From Oscarella lobularis (Eukaryota > Porifera > Homoscleromorpha > Homosclerophorida > Oscarellidae), in the NCBI RefSeq assembly GCF_947507565.1, contig NC_089179.1, positions 2,311,747 to 2,375,746 of the forward strand: a stretch of DNA of 64,000 nt, written 5' to 3'. Shown here piece after piece: positions 52,666-63,828 of this stretch (the stretch's first letter is position 1; the number at the start of each line of letters is the position of its first letter). Below the pieces are notes generated by a model. The model saw only the letters and a list, made by a program, of their open reading frames with translations, had not been told where the DNA came from and did not search any database. The position numbers and the translations under genes are program-made.

Positions 52666-53852
52666 ATGGATTCGGCGTCGAATAATTCGGCTTCACTGCA
52701 ACACTCCGTTGAGACGCTTCGCGAAGACGTTTCGGCCGTTCAAAATATGGTGACTGAATTATTGACTCGTTTTTCGGCGTCCACAGCTCCTCGTAAGTAT
52801 GCTAGATTATTGTTAGATTATTTTTCCGAGCGCCCCGCGTGAGTTGAGCGGGTTATTTTGGTTCGCGCGGCTGCTGTTGAATTTCTGTCATGAACGCGTC
52901 CGCTGCGCGCGTTTGTGGCTAGCTTTTAGTGGCCCGCTGCTCTGTGTCCTCTTCGGGCTCTGTATTTCGCTTTGTTTCGGCAGCGTGTAGCGGTGGCGCG
53001 GATCCGCTCGGCGCGATGCCGTCGCTCGCGAATCTGGGATCGCTCGCCGAGTCGCTCGCGTCCAATGCGCTCGCTTCAGCTGGGCCCGACGAGGCGGGAG
53101 CGTTGCAGCCGCCTGCGAAGAAGAGCGCGGCCGATCATTTTTTTCACGGCGTCGGCATTTCTCCCATTCCGGGGCGTTTGGTCCAGCGCATCGTCGACGG
53201 CGCATTCGTTGACATGGCGGAGCTATTGCCTGACAATCTGGAGCTCCTGCGTCGCGAATCGATCAACCCGTTTCCATCGAAGGATTCGAAAGTCAAGCTG
53301 CGTCAAATTTCATCGGTATCGGCGTGGGTGCAGTGTTTCGCGACTAACGTCGCAATTGTGTCGCAGTCGGCGCCGAAAAAGGTGTCGGGCATGCTAGCGT
53401 ACATGCGCCTTCTCGTGCGTGAGGCGTCTTGTCATGGCGGGATGGGCTGGCTCGCCTACGATTCGTTATTTCGCCAGCAAGCGGCGGCTGATCCTTCATT
53501 GCGTTGGGATTCGCTTAATGCCGACCTATTCAACATCACCGTCTCCGATAAGTCGCACTGTCACCTGTGCCTCAGTACAGATCACCGCACCGACGACTGT
53601 GCTTTGGCGCAGTCGCGTGACGTCAAGACGCAGCTTGCGCTGCAAACCGTCGAGGTGAGACCGAAGCCGTCGTCTCGGGAGAAGGATATTCCTATTTGTC
53701 GCTCATTCAACTCCTTTCCGCACCCGGGGTGTCGGGTGCAGAACTGCCGTTATCGGCACGTGTGTTCAGCTTGTCAGAGGCAGCATAAAGCGCTTGAGTG
53801 CCCCAGCCGTAAGTCGCAGGAAGGGCCGCCGCAGTCGCCGCGCACCTCTTGA
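52666..53852 (+). CDS. DIRS gag, two exons, 331 residues, intact
   Basis: Exon 1 (52666-52792) begins MDSASNNSASLQHSVETLRE and forms a coiled coil. It ends at a GTAAGTATGC donor; a 191-bp intron (52793-52983) ends TTTGTTTCGGCAG. Exon 2 (52984-53852) joins in phase, giving 332 codons including the stop. Exon 2 holds the gag core (FVDMAELLPDNLELL, VSAWVQCFATN, MLAYMRLLVREA) and a Cys/His-rich C-terminus (CHLCLSTDHRTDDC, then CRVQNCRYRHVCSACQRQH) suited to nucleic-acid binding. It packages element RNA in a particle-like complex by analogy with other gags. Confidence 0.75.
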
Positions 53853-54024
53853 GTTGCAGCTTTTTGTCGTTTTTGCTGCGGGACTCCTGTTATGTCGATG
53901 TTGCATGGTAGTTGTGCTTTCTTGCATGTAGCTTGTGTCGTGGCATGGTTGAGCGGAATGCGCACTTGTTGCTGCCAGTATTAATAGATCTGCTGCTTGG
54001 TTCATTTTTTGTTTTCTTTCTTTC

Positions 54025-55804
54025 TTGGCTATAGCCCCCTCGTTTTATTTGGCTGTGGCGTGCAATCTTTCGGTCTCGGGGCATGCTTACACTGCGGATC
54101 TTCTCGCTCTCGACGCCTGCCGTCCTCTATCAGCGGCGCCGCCTTCTTTCGTAGTGCCACGTTCTTCTCCGGTGCGCGTCGTCGGGTTGGCTCGGGCGCT
54201 CCAGGGATTTCCGGATCGGGCTTTCGCCGACTACATCTTGTCTGGTTTTCGCGTTGGTTTTCGCGTCGGTTTTGACTACTCTTCGGCGAGATTATCTCAG
54301 GCGCGGCGCAATCTCTCTTCGGCGCGCGAGCATGCAGCGGTGGTGGACACCTACGTCGCTCTCGAATCGTCGCACCATCGTCGGTTATGCGGGCCGATCC
54401 GTGGTCAGCCTTCTGCGCTGGGAGTTCACGTCAGCCCGTTTGGCGTGATCCCTAAATCGGGCCCTCCTGGTCGCTGGCGATTGATCGTGGATTTGTCTTC
54501 CCCACGATGCCAGTGTTAATGACGGAATTTCGGCTGCGCTCGCCTCTGTCCGGTATGCTCGAATCGATGATGCTGTGCGCTTCCTTTTGCGCTTCAGCTG
54601 TCCCGTTCGCCTGGCAAAGATTGACCTCAAGGATGCCTATCGTATTATCCCAGTCCATCCGGACGACGTGCCGCTTCTCGCAACGCGTTGGAGGGGCGAG
54701 ATATTTCTGGATGCGGCTCTGCCTTTCGGTTTGCGTTCGGCGCCTAAGATTTTCTCTGCCGTGGCTGATGCTCTCTTGTGGATAATGCTTCAGAACGGCG
54801 TTTCGGCGGCGATGCACTACCTGGACGATTTTCTTTTCTTCGGCTCAGAGGATCCAGATCAGTGCGAGCGCAACCTCGCGTGTGCGCTCTCGACGTGCGA
54901 GTCGTTAGGCGTTCCGGTAGCCCATCATAAGACCGTCGGCGCTTCGTTTCAGTTAACATTTTTGGGCATTGAAATCGACACGCTAAAGCGCGAGCTGCGT
55001 CTCCCCGCTGAGAGGTTGCTCCGTCTGAGGTCGGCTTGCACGGATTGGCTGGCTTGCAAAGTGACAACTAAGCGGCGGCTGTTATCGTTGATATGTCTTC
55101 TTCATCACGCGGGGACGGTCGTTCGTCCTGGTCGGTCGTTTGTTCGGCGGCTAATTGCTTTGTCGGCCTCGGTGCGGTCTCTTGATCGGCCTTTGCGTTT
55201 GAATAGAAGCGCTCGGGATGATATTTTGTGGTGGCACGCCGTGGCCGCCGATTGGAATGGCTGTTCGTGGTTTGATTCCTTGGGGCTCCGTTCGCCGTCG
55301 GTGGTTCTACGGTCCGACGCGTCGGGGTCTTGGGGTTGCGGCGCGTTTGTTGGTCGGCGCTGGCTACAGTGGCAATGGGATGAAACATGGGCAGCTCGAT
55401 CTATCGCTCCTAAGGAGGCGTTAGCGGTGGTTCTGGCGGCGGCAGTTTGGGGTGATTTGTGGCACGACCAGTGTGTTCGGGTGGAGTCTGACAACGCCAC
55501 TGTCGTGTGCGCTATCTCGTCGGAATCATGCCGGGATCCATCAGTTATGCACCTAGGACGGGTTCTGCAGTTTCTGGCTGCTCGCCATGGTTTTTTCATC
55601 GTGGCTTCTCACATTGCGGGCTCTAGTAATTCGACGGCTGACGCCCTATCTCGCTCGGTGCCTTCTGCTGAATTTTTGCGTTTGTTGCAGCTCGACCCGG
55701 CGCCCGTTCGTTGGAAGCCCGGTCTTCTTCGCTGGCTAGAAGAGCCCCTGTGGACCTCATCCGATTGGAGAGCTTTGCTGCTTCCCTCTTGGAGAATGGA
55801 TTAG
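54025..55804 (+). pseudogene. DIRS reverse transcriptase and RNase H
   Basis: The reading region follows CTATAG at 54040, a likely splice acceptor. Frame 1 (to 54519) contains VSPFGVIPKSG and GRWRLIVDLSSP. Frame 2 (from about 54520 to 55804) carries SVNDGI, LAKIDLKDAYRIIPVHPDD with the motif A Asp, LPFGLRSAPKIFS, MHYLDDFLFFG with the YxDD-type catalytic pair, then RNase H (VVLRSDASGSWGCG, ESDNATVV, AGSSNSTADALSR). A two-base deletion or equivalent at a CCCC run near 54508 separates the frames and would inactivate this copy unless it is a sequence error. The order is that of DIRS/Ngaro elements rather than LTR elements, with no aspartic protease. Confidence 0.8.
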
Positions 55805-56728
55805 TGTCGTCGACTCGTCGCACGTATGCTTCGGTCAGAAGTCGTATTTGTCGTTTTGCTCGCGAGCTCGGTTGGCTCCGCTGCCGTCTCGCGAGAGTAT
55901 TCTATGTCTGTTTGTTGCATGGCTTGCCGCGTCGGGCGTCGCCGTCGCGACTATTAAAGTTTATCTGTCGGCTGTTCGCCAGTTACATATTTCCTCGGGG
56001 TTTGCGAACTCTTTCCAGAAGGAGATGCCGCGTTTGAACCTGGTCTTACGGGGTTATCGCCGCTCGGGCCCTGCGGTGGCTGTTCGCCGTCCTCAACGCT
56101 TGCCGATTACACCGGCTATTCTGCGGTCGCTGCACACAGTGTGGAATCGGAACAAGGGCTCTTACAAATCGCGGTTGTTGTGGGCGGCCTGTTGCTGTGG
56201 TTTCTTCGGTTTTCTTCGCTGCGGCGAGTTTACAGTGGCGTCTGGAGTGGTCTTCGATCCCGCGATTCACCTTGCTCTCGCTTTTGATGCGTTGCTCGAG
56301 CCTTCGAGGGCGTTGCTCAGAATCAAGCAATCGAAGACGGGATCCTTTTCGACGAGGGCATACGATTGTCTTGGGCAGAACATACTCATGGCTCTGTCCC
56401 GTGGCGGCTCTTCTCGGTTATTTGATGGTGCGGGGTTGCCGATCAGGCCCTGTTCTGCGGCGCTGATGGCTCCCTCCTTTCGCGGTCGGAGCTGGTTCAA
56501 GGTGTGCGGATGGCGCTGTCTGAGGCGGGAATTGCGGCGGGGGCCTATGCTGGTCACAGTTTTCGGATTGGCGCCGCGACGACGGCGGCGGCAGTCAGTT
56601 TGGAGGACTCAGTGATTCGTTCCCTGGGTCGTTGGCGGAGCTCGTGCTATCATGGGTATGAGCAGCTCCCGGCTGGGGAACTTGCTGCGTTTAGTCGACT
56701 GCTCGCGTCATCTAATGTGCCTTGCTAG
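55711..56728 (+). pseudogene. DIRS tyrosine recombinase, frame-shifted
   Basis: Starts near FAASLLENGLVSSTRRTYAS, overlapping the end of the RNase H frame. It continues in a second frame with ATIKVYLSAVRQLH, GFFGFLRCGEFTV (first catalytic Arg) and IKQSKT. A third frame has SWLCPVAALLGYLMVRG (56350-56450) and a fourth segment has GHSFRIGAATTAA (HxxR), LGRWRSSCY and the nucleophilic Tyr region. Three small indels (near 55850, 56340 and 56455) break the frame. It would circularise and integrate the cDNA. With so many indels it is inactive, unless these are assembly errors. Confidence 0.75.
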
Positions 56729-58388
56729 TATACATGCTCTTCGTGGTCGCTAGTCGGTTGTATCTCTTAGTGTGGTGTTCTTTCCCGCAATGTTTGGGTA
56801 GACTCGTCCTTGACCGGTCGTCTTTGGACAGGTTCCCGGATACTCCGGTTACCATGGCAACCATTGCGGTTAGGGTTGAATTTGTGATATCCGGGACCTG
56901 GGCCTAGCGTTGGCCACCAGGCTTTAGGAAGCCTGGCTTTCACCTTTCCTCTTCTGGCCCCACCTCGGTGGTCGGCCTGTGTGCTCGACCTGCCGTCTGG
57001 CGTTTCAACGAATAGGTAAGAAGTTAATGGTTGGTTAGACTAGTTTAACCAGCGTTAACTGCGCTGGTGTGGGATCTGCGCGCGCTATAAACATCGCGCC
57101 AAAGCCTCTCTATGCGCTGGTTATGTACGCTTTTTCCGGCAATAATGCTTCCGCGACCGACACCTCTCAATGGGTGATTCAGCATGAACCACGCTACGTC
57201 GACGTTCTCACCGCCCTGGTCGCACCTTACTCTTGACGGCAGTCCAAACTGGGCAACTGCATCTTCGAAGAGTCGGAGAACTGTGGCAGCTCTGTTATTG
57301 CTACTGCAGTAGAGGTACACTGGTAGCCTTGAATAGCCATCTACTCCTCCATGTACAACCATCCTCCAGCTAAACAGACAGAAATTAGTGATGCACGACT
57401 TTGGTGACGTCATACAGCATTTCCCACCGTATCAACTTATGATTTCCATCAATATGCCACAGTGCTTGAGAGCCGTAAACAGAATACGCGCAGCGGTTAT
57501 GCATGCCTGCAAGCCACCTCAATGCCACGCCTTCTGGGTCGCAACGATGAATTGCTTCTCGCACTCTCGACAGCTGAACTCTGATGCCTTTGCCAACTAA
57601 AATGCCGTTAACCATTCGATAGCCGGAGTTGGGAAAGTCTCTGATAACTTCTGTTGTCCCAACGTCTAACTGATCGTCCGTGATATCTGTGTACGTTTCG
57701 CCATGTTTGATTCCAAATTCAGTCATCCTTCTCCGAACGGTTCGGAGAGAAACACTAAGCATTTTTGAAATTTTGACGCAATCAAAACCGAGACTGACAA
57801 AGTAGTCGAGCTGGTCATACGAAATGACGTATTTAGGGCGTTCTCGCGCGCCCGTTGCGGTTTGCGGAGAAGTGTAGCATACTCCATCTCGGGCGCTCTC
57901 ATCTTCGCATACCATGTCCATCAAACACTCAACAGCGGCACCAAGAGCTTGATAACATCTGTCAGCTACAGTGTGCGTCAATACACCGGCTAATTGAACG
58001 ACGTGGCGACGAAGCTGCTCAAGACGGATGATAAACGAGTCCATAGTGCTTTTCGTCATCGACGCATTGTCAAGGGCTCTGTTGAGATCATTGCAAATCG
58101 ACAACAGTCTCCGAACTACAAGGCTACGGGCATCAGCCATGGCTATGTGGAAAGCAGAGGTACACGCGAAAGTATTGATATCAACTTAATATGCAACAGT
58201 TAAACACCCCTGTCACAAAAAATTCAATAGCAACAACACAGCTATTTTAGCACGCAAATCACATAGTTCAATTTCAATCACTTGTTTCAATGGGTCATTC
58301 GTCCAACTCAACGCAACAGCGTCTCTCCTAAAACAACGTTTTGCAGGTTATCTGCTAAGCAGAAGTATGAATTGATGCTAACCTTCTA

Positions 58389-61300
58389 TCAGGCTTGGCC
58401 AAAGTAGGAATGGCTCAAAAACCCTAGAGTGAGATTTTCGTACATCGTTTCTTTACTTCCGGAATGCACCGTCGGAAGCGTCAGCTGGAAATTGCAGCTT
58501 TGCGCTGTGGGCAAAACCAATTTCTTTGAAAATTTGATCACCCGATTGTGATCGAATCCAAGAGCTGGCACAGATGCTGCTCCCGTCAAAAAAGTGAAAA
58601 TGTCGGTGGCAGTAGCAACAGTAAGACCACCTAGAAAAGGCATTATTTACACTAATTAATTACACAATTTTACGCCTTACTGTCGCAGTCTTCAAGATAC
58701 TCCACAAACATCATGTACGTCTTCCTTTCAACTTTCCATTGCGGCTCGTTGACGGCCTTGTTCGTGAAATGAACTCTTCCCTCCGAAAAGAGTTTAAGCA
58801 ATGTATCTGTAGAAGAAAACCATAAATCTCACGTATTTAATTACAAGATAATTGTTACGTCACCTGCAGTAATGGCAGCATTTTCATCGTAAATGAAGAA
58901 TCTTTTCGTTATCCTCGGAAACTCTTGAATTTTATTCAGGACTCCCAAAGTTTGTAGCCCTTCGCGCAATTGTTGTAGACAGGAGTGAACGTTTGCAAGG
59001 CAATAGTGCAACTTCAAGCATCTGATGATATCACCTTTCCAACCAATTTCGGCATACGCTAGTGGCCTGGTAAACCCAGTGGCACTAATGATGTCGATGT
59101 GATCGTCCTCTCCAAGAATGTTTGGCAATTCATCGTCGTCAGTGACGCATAAAATCTGATTAAAAAACGACTTTTCAACGTGCCTTGAGTCATTTATAAA
59201 GAACCTTCTCAGTTAGCATTTTCGCTCCAAGATCGGGAATGTCGTCCACGTCAAGATGTATTTCAGTTACGCATGGATTGCAGAAAAACCGAAAAATGTA
59301 GGGTGCAATGAACGGAAACCCTGATCCGCCATGAACGAGGCTCATTGCCATAAGCACTCCCACGTATCGAAACTCTCCTTTCTGTTACAGGTGAAATAGA
59401 AATAGGACTTTTACATGAAAATGAACGTATACCGCTAGCATATCCGTGTTCACGTTGGGAATCCTTTTCGTCGCTGTGCCATGGAAGATTGTCGTACAAA
59501 AGTCTTTAGAAAGAAGTCTCCAGAATTCGCGCCGCGGCCCGCCTGTATCTATAGCGGCCTCCAGGAAATCGATCTGGTTTGAAGAGTACAATGTTTGAAT
59601 AATGCAATGGAAAAGGATAAAATTACTGAAAATCTATTCCTGGCATTGAATTTTTTTGCGCCTTAAATACCGAAATGCATCCTGCACGAAGGACTCCCTC
59701 AGAACGGGCACTGTCACTGGATCGTCCGGCAGAAGTTGTTTTTCCAATTCCTTGGCAATGGATGTAAGGCTACGAGTGGACTCAAAGAAATACACTTTTG
59801 TAATACGTTGTGTCCTTATTAATCGTACATGACATCAGCTGTGACATTTGACAATGAAGATTTTCCTTCCACCAACTGACTAATTGCCTAAGTGACAATG
59901 TCAAATTGGTTCAAATGGGCTAAAAACTGCCACAATGCAACCTACCTCAACTGGCTTGTCGGACACTCGTGCAATGATCTTTACGCTAGTTTTCCCGCCA
60001 AACACAACGCCGTGATTGCAATTGAAAGCGGAGTCAATGCTAATCGTCGTCGGACGCCGACCTCTAGCATTTAGTACATCGACGTATATTGGATCAGGAA
60101 TTGAAGAATGTGTTCCGATCCAAATCACTATTTCCTGTAAATATTTATGCTATTAACTTCAAATGTGCATTTTGTGGCCTACCTGAAACAATGATTCAAA
60201 ACTGAACTTCCGAATTTCAGTGTCAGAGTCAGGAAATGTGACCTTGACGGTTATGATGTCGTACTCATCGTCTTCTGGTTGCGAGGAGAGAAGAGCAGAG
60301 AAGAGCTGCTTCAAGCTGGCACAACGCTAAATGGACATGACTTGTAGACATACGTCTACTTAAATAGCAAGCAAAACGAACAGCTCTATCTTCTTCTTTT
60401 TCCCGCTTTTCCATGTCCTAGTATGCATCCTCAGCGGTACTATGTATTAATCTCTTTTACAACAATTTACCTTCCGTTCGTCTTCTCTTAGTGAAGTGAA
60501 CTTCATACTCCGTATTCTGCTGCTCCCTAGTTTCTCTCCACTAAACGAGAACGTTAGTTCTGTGTCGCATCGATAACAGCGTCAACCTCTCCCAAATCAG
60601 CGTCAAGCAAGTCATCTACTACTAATTCATTCGCTTCAAAAAGGTTGACCTGCTCGCTCTTTAATTGTCAAGTCAATGCTGCAAACTCTATAAAAAGAGA
60701 TAGTTGTTACATAGCAAAAAAATCGATCAATTTACTGCGGTAGGTTATCGTCCTCGGACGCAGGAACTGCCGGTTTTGTCGAAGCACTCTTTTTCTTTTG
60801 TCCTTCATGTCGGGGTAGCGTGATCTGGTGATGTTAACAAAGCCATCAACGCTGAAATCTTGTAAGCTGTCGTCTGAGCTGTTGCCGAGGTCACTAGAAG
60901 AATTAGCAACATAAAAGCGTACTGAATGGCGTTGATGAGCAACGTGCCTCCGAGGACGCATAGAGCACTCCTGAACGTGGCTCTTGATGCCGGACATCGG
61001 TTAGGAACTATCGCAGTGAGGACATGTGACAGTAATCTATTTTCAAATTTTTCAATACAAGAAACAGCGCTGTTAAATAATTAAGTTTGTTAGACTCTTA
61101 CCGATTTTGATTTATCGATTTTGATTTATCGTGTTTTTTCTTCACAGGAGTGAGATCAATGGCACTGATGAGTGGTCGTATGTAGCACTTCGCCTGCCCC
61201 AAAGCCGCTCTCAAGACATCCGCTCCACACACATCGCCAATTCTTTCGAATTCCTTTTTTCCATATCCCGTCGTTTGCATCAGCTCTTCTCCAAAGCTGG

Positions 61301-61795
61301 AAAGGCCTTCAAGATGATTTCAAGAACTGTAGTGGCTGGAGCGTTCATTGGGATGATGAGCTCCTGTTCGCCTAATCCTGCTAGCTGAAGCGCAACTTTC
61401 ATGGTTGCGCAGGGAGCGTGTTTAATTGTGGGGCTTGCGAGACAGATGAAAACGCGCCGCCAATCTCTCTGCGGAAGTCGAGAAGACGGAGGATAAGAAA
61501 TCTTTCTCTTCTTGTTTGAGCTTGTGCGAGGTCGAGTAGACGACGCGGAGGCCGTGTAGTTGAACAGACATGCGTGCTCTGAAGCAGCGGTCCTGTAAAT
61601 ACGAAAGTTAAAAAATTTCTCACAAAGCCTATCGCAATTACTTTTGTTCCTGTTCTGGGCGCGAACGCTGAGGTAGATGGTCCTGACTGGCTACGGGAAA
61701 GTTGTGGTGACTGTACGGTTCTGCGCGACTGCCCTGACACAGGTGGATCGCTGCGCGCGGGAGCGCTTCGCACTTGATTGGCTAGAAAACTCCAT
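58389..61795 (-). CDS. HECT-domain E3 ubiquitin ligase gene, many short-intron exons
   Basis: Minus-strand coding blocks start at an ATG at 61795 (MEFSSQSSAKRSRAQRS) and exon 2 at 61592 (to 61146: KVALQLAGLGEQELIIP, LGQAKCYIRPLISAIDL). They go on through a C2HC finger near 61020-60970 (CPHC to KSHVQEC), an acidic region, LFSALLSSQPEDDEYDIITV, and the HECT domain. HECT landmarks are VPVLRESFVQDAFRYLRR, AIDTGGPRREFWRLL, VLMAMSLVHGG, IFTFLTGAASVPALGFD and PTAQSCNFQLTLP with the catalytic Cys. It ends at 58389. It resembles G2E3-like HECT ligases. An in-frame TAA in the finger and one-base shifts near 61690 and 61290 indicate decay or sequence error. Confidence 0.65.
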
Positions 61796-61976
61796 TCTCA
61801 GTCGTCAAAAAGAAAAGGTTGTTAGAGTACGATCTGGAGCGTTCAATCCTGAAACAGCCTCTTCTAGCAGAGCAGCGGCTTCGCGCAGCTTTTCTACACT
61901 TCCTTTGTTCATGCTGAAGTCCGGGAAAGTAGATCATGAGCATGCGCATTTCTAGTCTCGCAACCGCGTGCGAGGT

Positions 61977-62505
61977 TAGTCAGGTGACCTGACCCTTCAC
62001 GTGACCCGGGCGAGAAGGGTCAGGTCAAACGCCCTATGTCTAATTGTTGCCGTAGGAATGCGGAAGCCCCAATTATCCACTTAGCTTGATTGTGACGTAA
62101 TTGACTACACGGTCGACCAGCACACAATACATGGCTTTGAAGTTGTATCTAGGCTTCGGCGAATGCACGTACGTGGAGATCGTCGACTTTTGAACCTTCG
62201 TCGACGCGCAGCGAGCTTGATATTTGGAAGGTAATCGTCGATCGTCGGGATAGAAGTTTTCGATGGGAAGCTTCGCAGCTGAGAAGTCCATTGCTTTTTC
62301 TATCGCCGCGTTCGATAAAGGTCCCTTCTTTCGAGGCTCAGATATTGCGTGCCAGTAAGTACCACGTAATTAATTTGATAGCGACGTCACAGAGGTCTCG
62401 GCCTGTGATTGAGCCGCACTGTACAGTGCGGCGGCAACACTTAGACACGGCGTTTGACCTGACCCTTCTCCCCCGGGTCACGTGAAGGGTCAGGTCACCT
62501 GACTA
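61977..62505. mobile_element. 529-bp Mutator-like MITE with about 75-bp TIRs
   Basis: The ends read TAGTCAGGTGACCTGACCC, then TTCACGTGACCCGGG, then AGAAGGGTCAGGTCAAACGCC, in inverted orientation with few mismatches. GTGCGAGGT (61968-61976) and GTGCAAGGT (62506-62514) flank it, a 9-bp duplication with one difference, typical of MULEs. The core carries a 72-codon open frame on the minus strand (62291-62073) that looks like real protein, so a captured gene fragment is possible. Confidence 0.7.
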
Positions 62506-62514
62506 GTGCAAGGT

Positions 62515-62775
62515 AGGCTGGCTAAAATGCGGAAGCGGTTGAAATGGCAGACCGGCTGAAATGAGAAAGCGGCTAAAATGCGAAAGCGGCTGAAATGCGA
62601 AAGCGGCTGAAATGAGAAAGCGGCTGAAATGCGAAAGCGGCTGAAATGAGAAAGCGGCTGAAGTGAGAAAGCGGCTGAAATAGCAGACCGGCTGAAATGC
62701 GAAAGCGGCTGAAATGAGTAAGCGGCTGAAATGCAAGAGTGCCTTTTTGGCACGGATAACGCGCCATACAGAACA
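62515..62775 (-). repeat. Second copy of the 17-bp minisatellite and leader
   Basis: Reverse complement of the array at 50527-50990: about 13 units of TGAAATGAGAAAGCGGC (or TGCGAAAGCGG) and then GAAATGCAAGAGTGCC to GGCACGGATAACGCGCCAT. Shared leader plus array indicates a dispersed element rather than a chance expansion. Confidence 0.85.
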
Positions 62776-62825
62776 CATGTCTCTATATCATTTGCTACTG
62801 AGTTAAATCACATTACTTATTCTGC

Positions 62826-63290
62826 AGACCTAGAAGTGGAGTTTAAAAGCCTTGAAATTGGAGACGTAATAGGAGAAAGCAAATTTGGAAAGGTGTTTAA
62901 AGCATTGTGGCCTTTCTCGCCGGTGGCTGTTCAGGAGATGAAAATTGGCAGCGCGCGCTCATTTGATCCCGTCTAAGAAATTAGTATTTTTTTGTAAAAT
63001 GAAACAGCAATTCCCCAGCATAAAAGTTATTATTTGTAACTCAATTCTGGCAGCTACCTGAATCATACAAATATCGTTCGCTTCTTCGGATATTGCATAA
63101 AAGATGAGTCTGTGTACTGGATTACGCAAATGATCGATGGTTTTGATCTCAATACTATAATTTTGCACAAACCTGACATAAGTAGACTAAGCTTCTTGAT
63201 TTAATGTGTATCAGTATGTTACACTGTACTCTAGATTTCAATTGACATTAATAGTCAGAATGTCATAGGGTTTAAAACAGCTGTAGGTTT
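62826..63290 (+). pseudogene. Protein-kinase-like pseudogene, copy 2
   Basis: Plus-strand segments: EFKSLEIGDVIGESKFGKVF, then KALWPFSPVAVQEMKIG (glycine loop and beta3, with Gln in place of the VAIK Lys), YLNHTNIVRFFGYCIKDESV and ITQMIDGFDLNTIIL, then NSQNVIGFKTAVG near 63260. They align in order with the copy at 30.1-30.6 kb. The catalytic loop is not found. Probably a dispersed duplicate of a tyrosine-kinase-like gene. Confidence 0.55.
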
Positions 63291-63364
63291 TTTTTGATAT
63301 TAAACCAAGCAATATTTTGGTATCAAGAAACAGATGAAACATCTGTTTTCATTTTAAAAAAACT

Positions 63365-63828
63365 TTATAGATAGATTGGCCAGTAGTTCGTGTTCGTATC
63401 TGTGACATGGGAATTGCGGGCATTCGTTGAGAAGGTTGCGTCACCGTGACAGATGTGAAACAGATGTGCATCGGATCCGGTCCTCCCCGACACAAAGTCT
63501 GCCAATGCGTTCAAAAGATCTCTGACCGTTGCCTTGTCGTGAAGTGAAGCCAAGCGAAAGGCCCACCATGTCGTACGTCGTTAAGGAACTGTTCGCTTGG
63601 CCACTTATTTGTGTTGATTAAGCAATTTCCAACTTCTGTTCGAGAGTTTTGCTGCGTTGTGGCTGCGCTCGAAAGTGACGACGTCCGCTGAATGAATCGA
63701 GAACGTTTTTCGTCTTCGCGTGTCGAGGAAATAGCGTAATCGCATTGCGTCAAAAAATCAGAACGGCGTATGTTCTCCTCGACACGTAAATGGATAGTCG
63801 CACAAGGCGACGAATGTTTTCGACTCAT
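63365..63828 (-). CDS. Unrecognised coding region, probably two frames of one gene
   Basis: Frames 63828-63511 and 63553-63365 overlap where EQFLNDVRHGGPFAWLHF shifts to ASLHDKATVRDLLNALADF. The second runs through GRTGSDAHLFHICHGDATFS to a stop at 63365. Composition is natural. No domain recognised. A one-base indel near 63550 would unite them. Confidence 0.4.

Larger units (their letters stand above)
52421..57088 (+). mobile_element. Complete DIRS-type tyrosine-recombinase retrotransposon
   Basis: Near-identical direct repeats of 64-65 bp bound the element (52421-52485 and 57025-57088; they differ by one T in a T run). Each repeat contains two hairpins, TGGTTAGACTAGTTTAACCA and CCAGCGTTAACTGCGCTGG. 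Between them, in order, are a spliced gag, a reverse transcriptase with RNase H, and a tyrosine recombinase, all on the plus strand. No target duplication is present, as expected for recombinase-mediated integration. The near identity of the repeats suggests a recent insertion. The insertion lies in a codon of the integrase gene on the opposite strand. GC content is clearly higher than in the flanks. Confidence 0.85.
52187..58140 (-). pseudogene. IS3EU-like integrase/transposase gene split by a DIRS element
   Basis: Exon 1 (58140-57428) encodes a helical N-terminus, then a helix-turn-helix (FDCVKISKMLSVSLRTVRRR), then the start of the catalytic core ([13 protein letters not shown], first Asp). 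A 58-bp GT-AG intron (57427-57370) joins in phase to exon 2: [35 protein letters not shown] (second Asp) and [11 protein letters not shown] (Glu). There the DIRS retrotransposon (52421-57088) interrupts it. The frame resumes at 52420 with FTHVESC, then IDLFALHYTYLPRINDHL and SPRQLWVQGL, ending at 52187. The DDE core and C-terminal block match an integrase-like family widespread in fish, corals and sponges, which I associate with IS3EU transposons. A dozen residues usual after WRDV seem to be missing. Confidence 0.75.

Noticed and set aside
57025..57088. Target-site duplication of 64 bp for the DIRS element
   Set aside because: The repeat is not part of the integrase reading frame and contains structured hairpins, so it belongs to the element.
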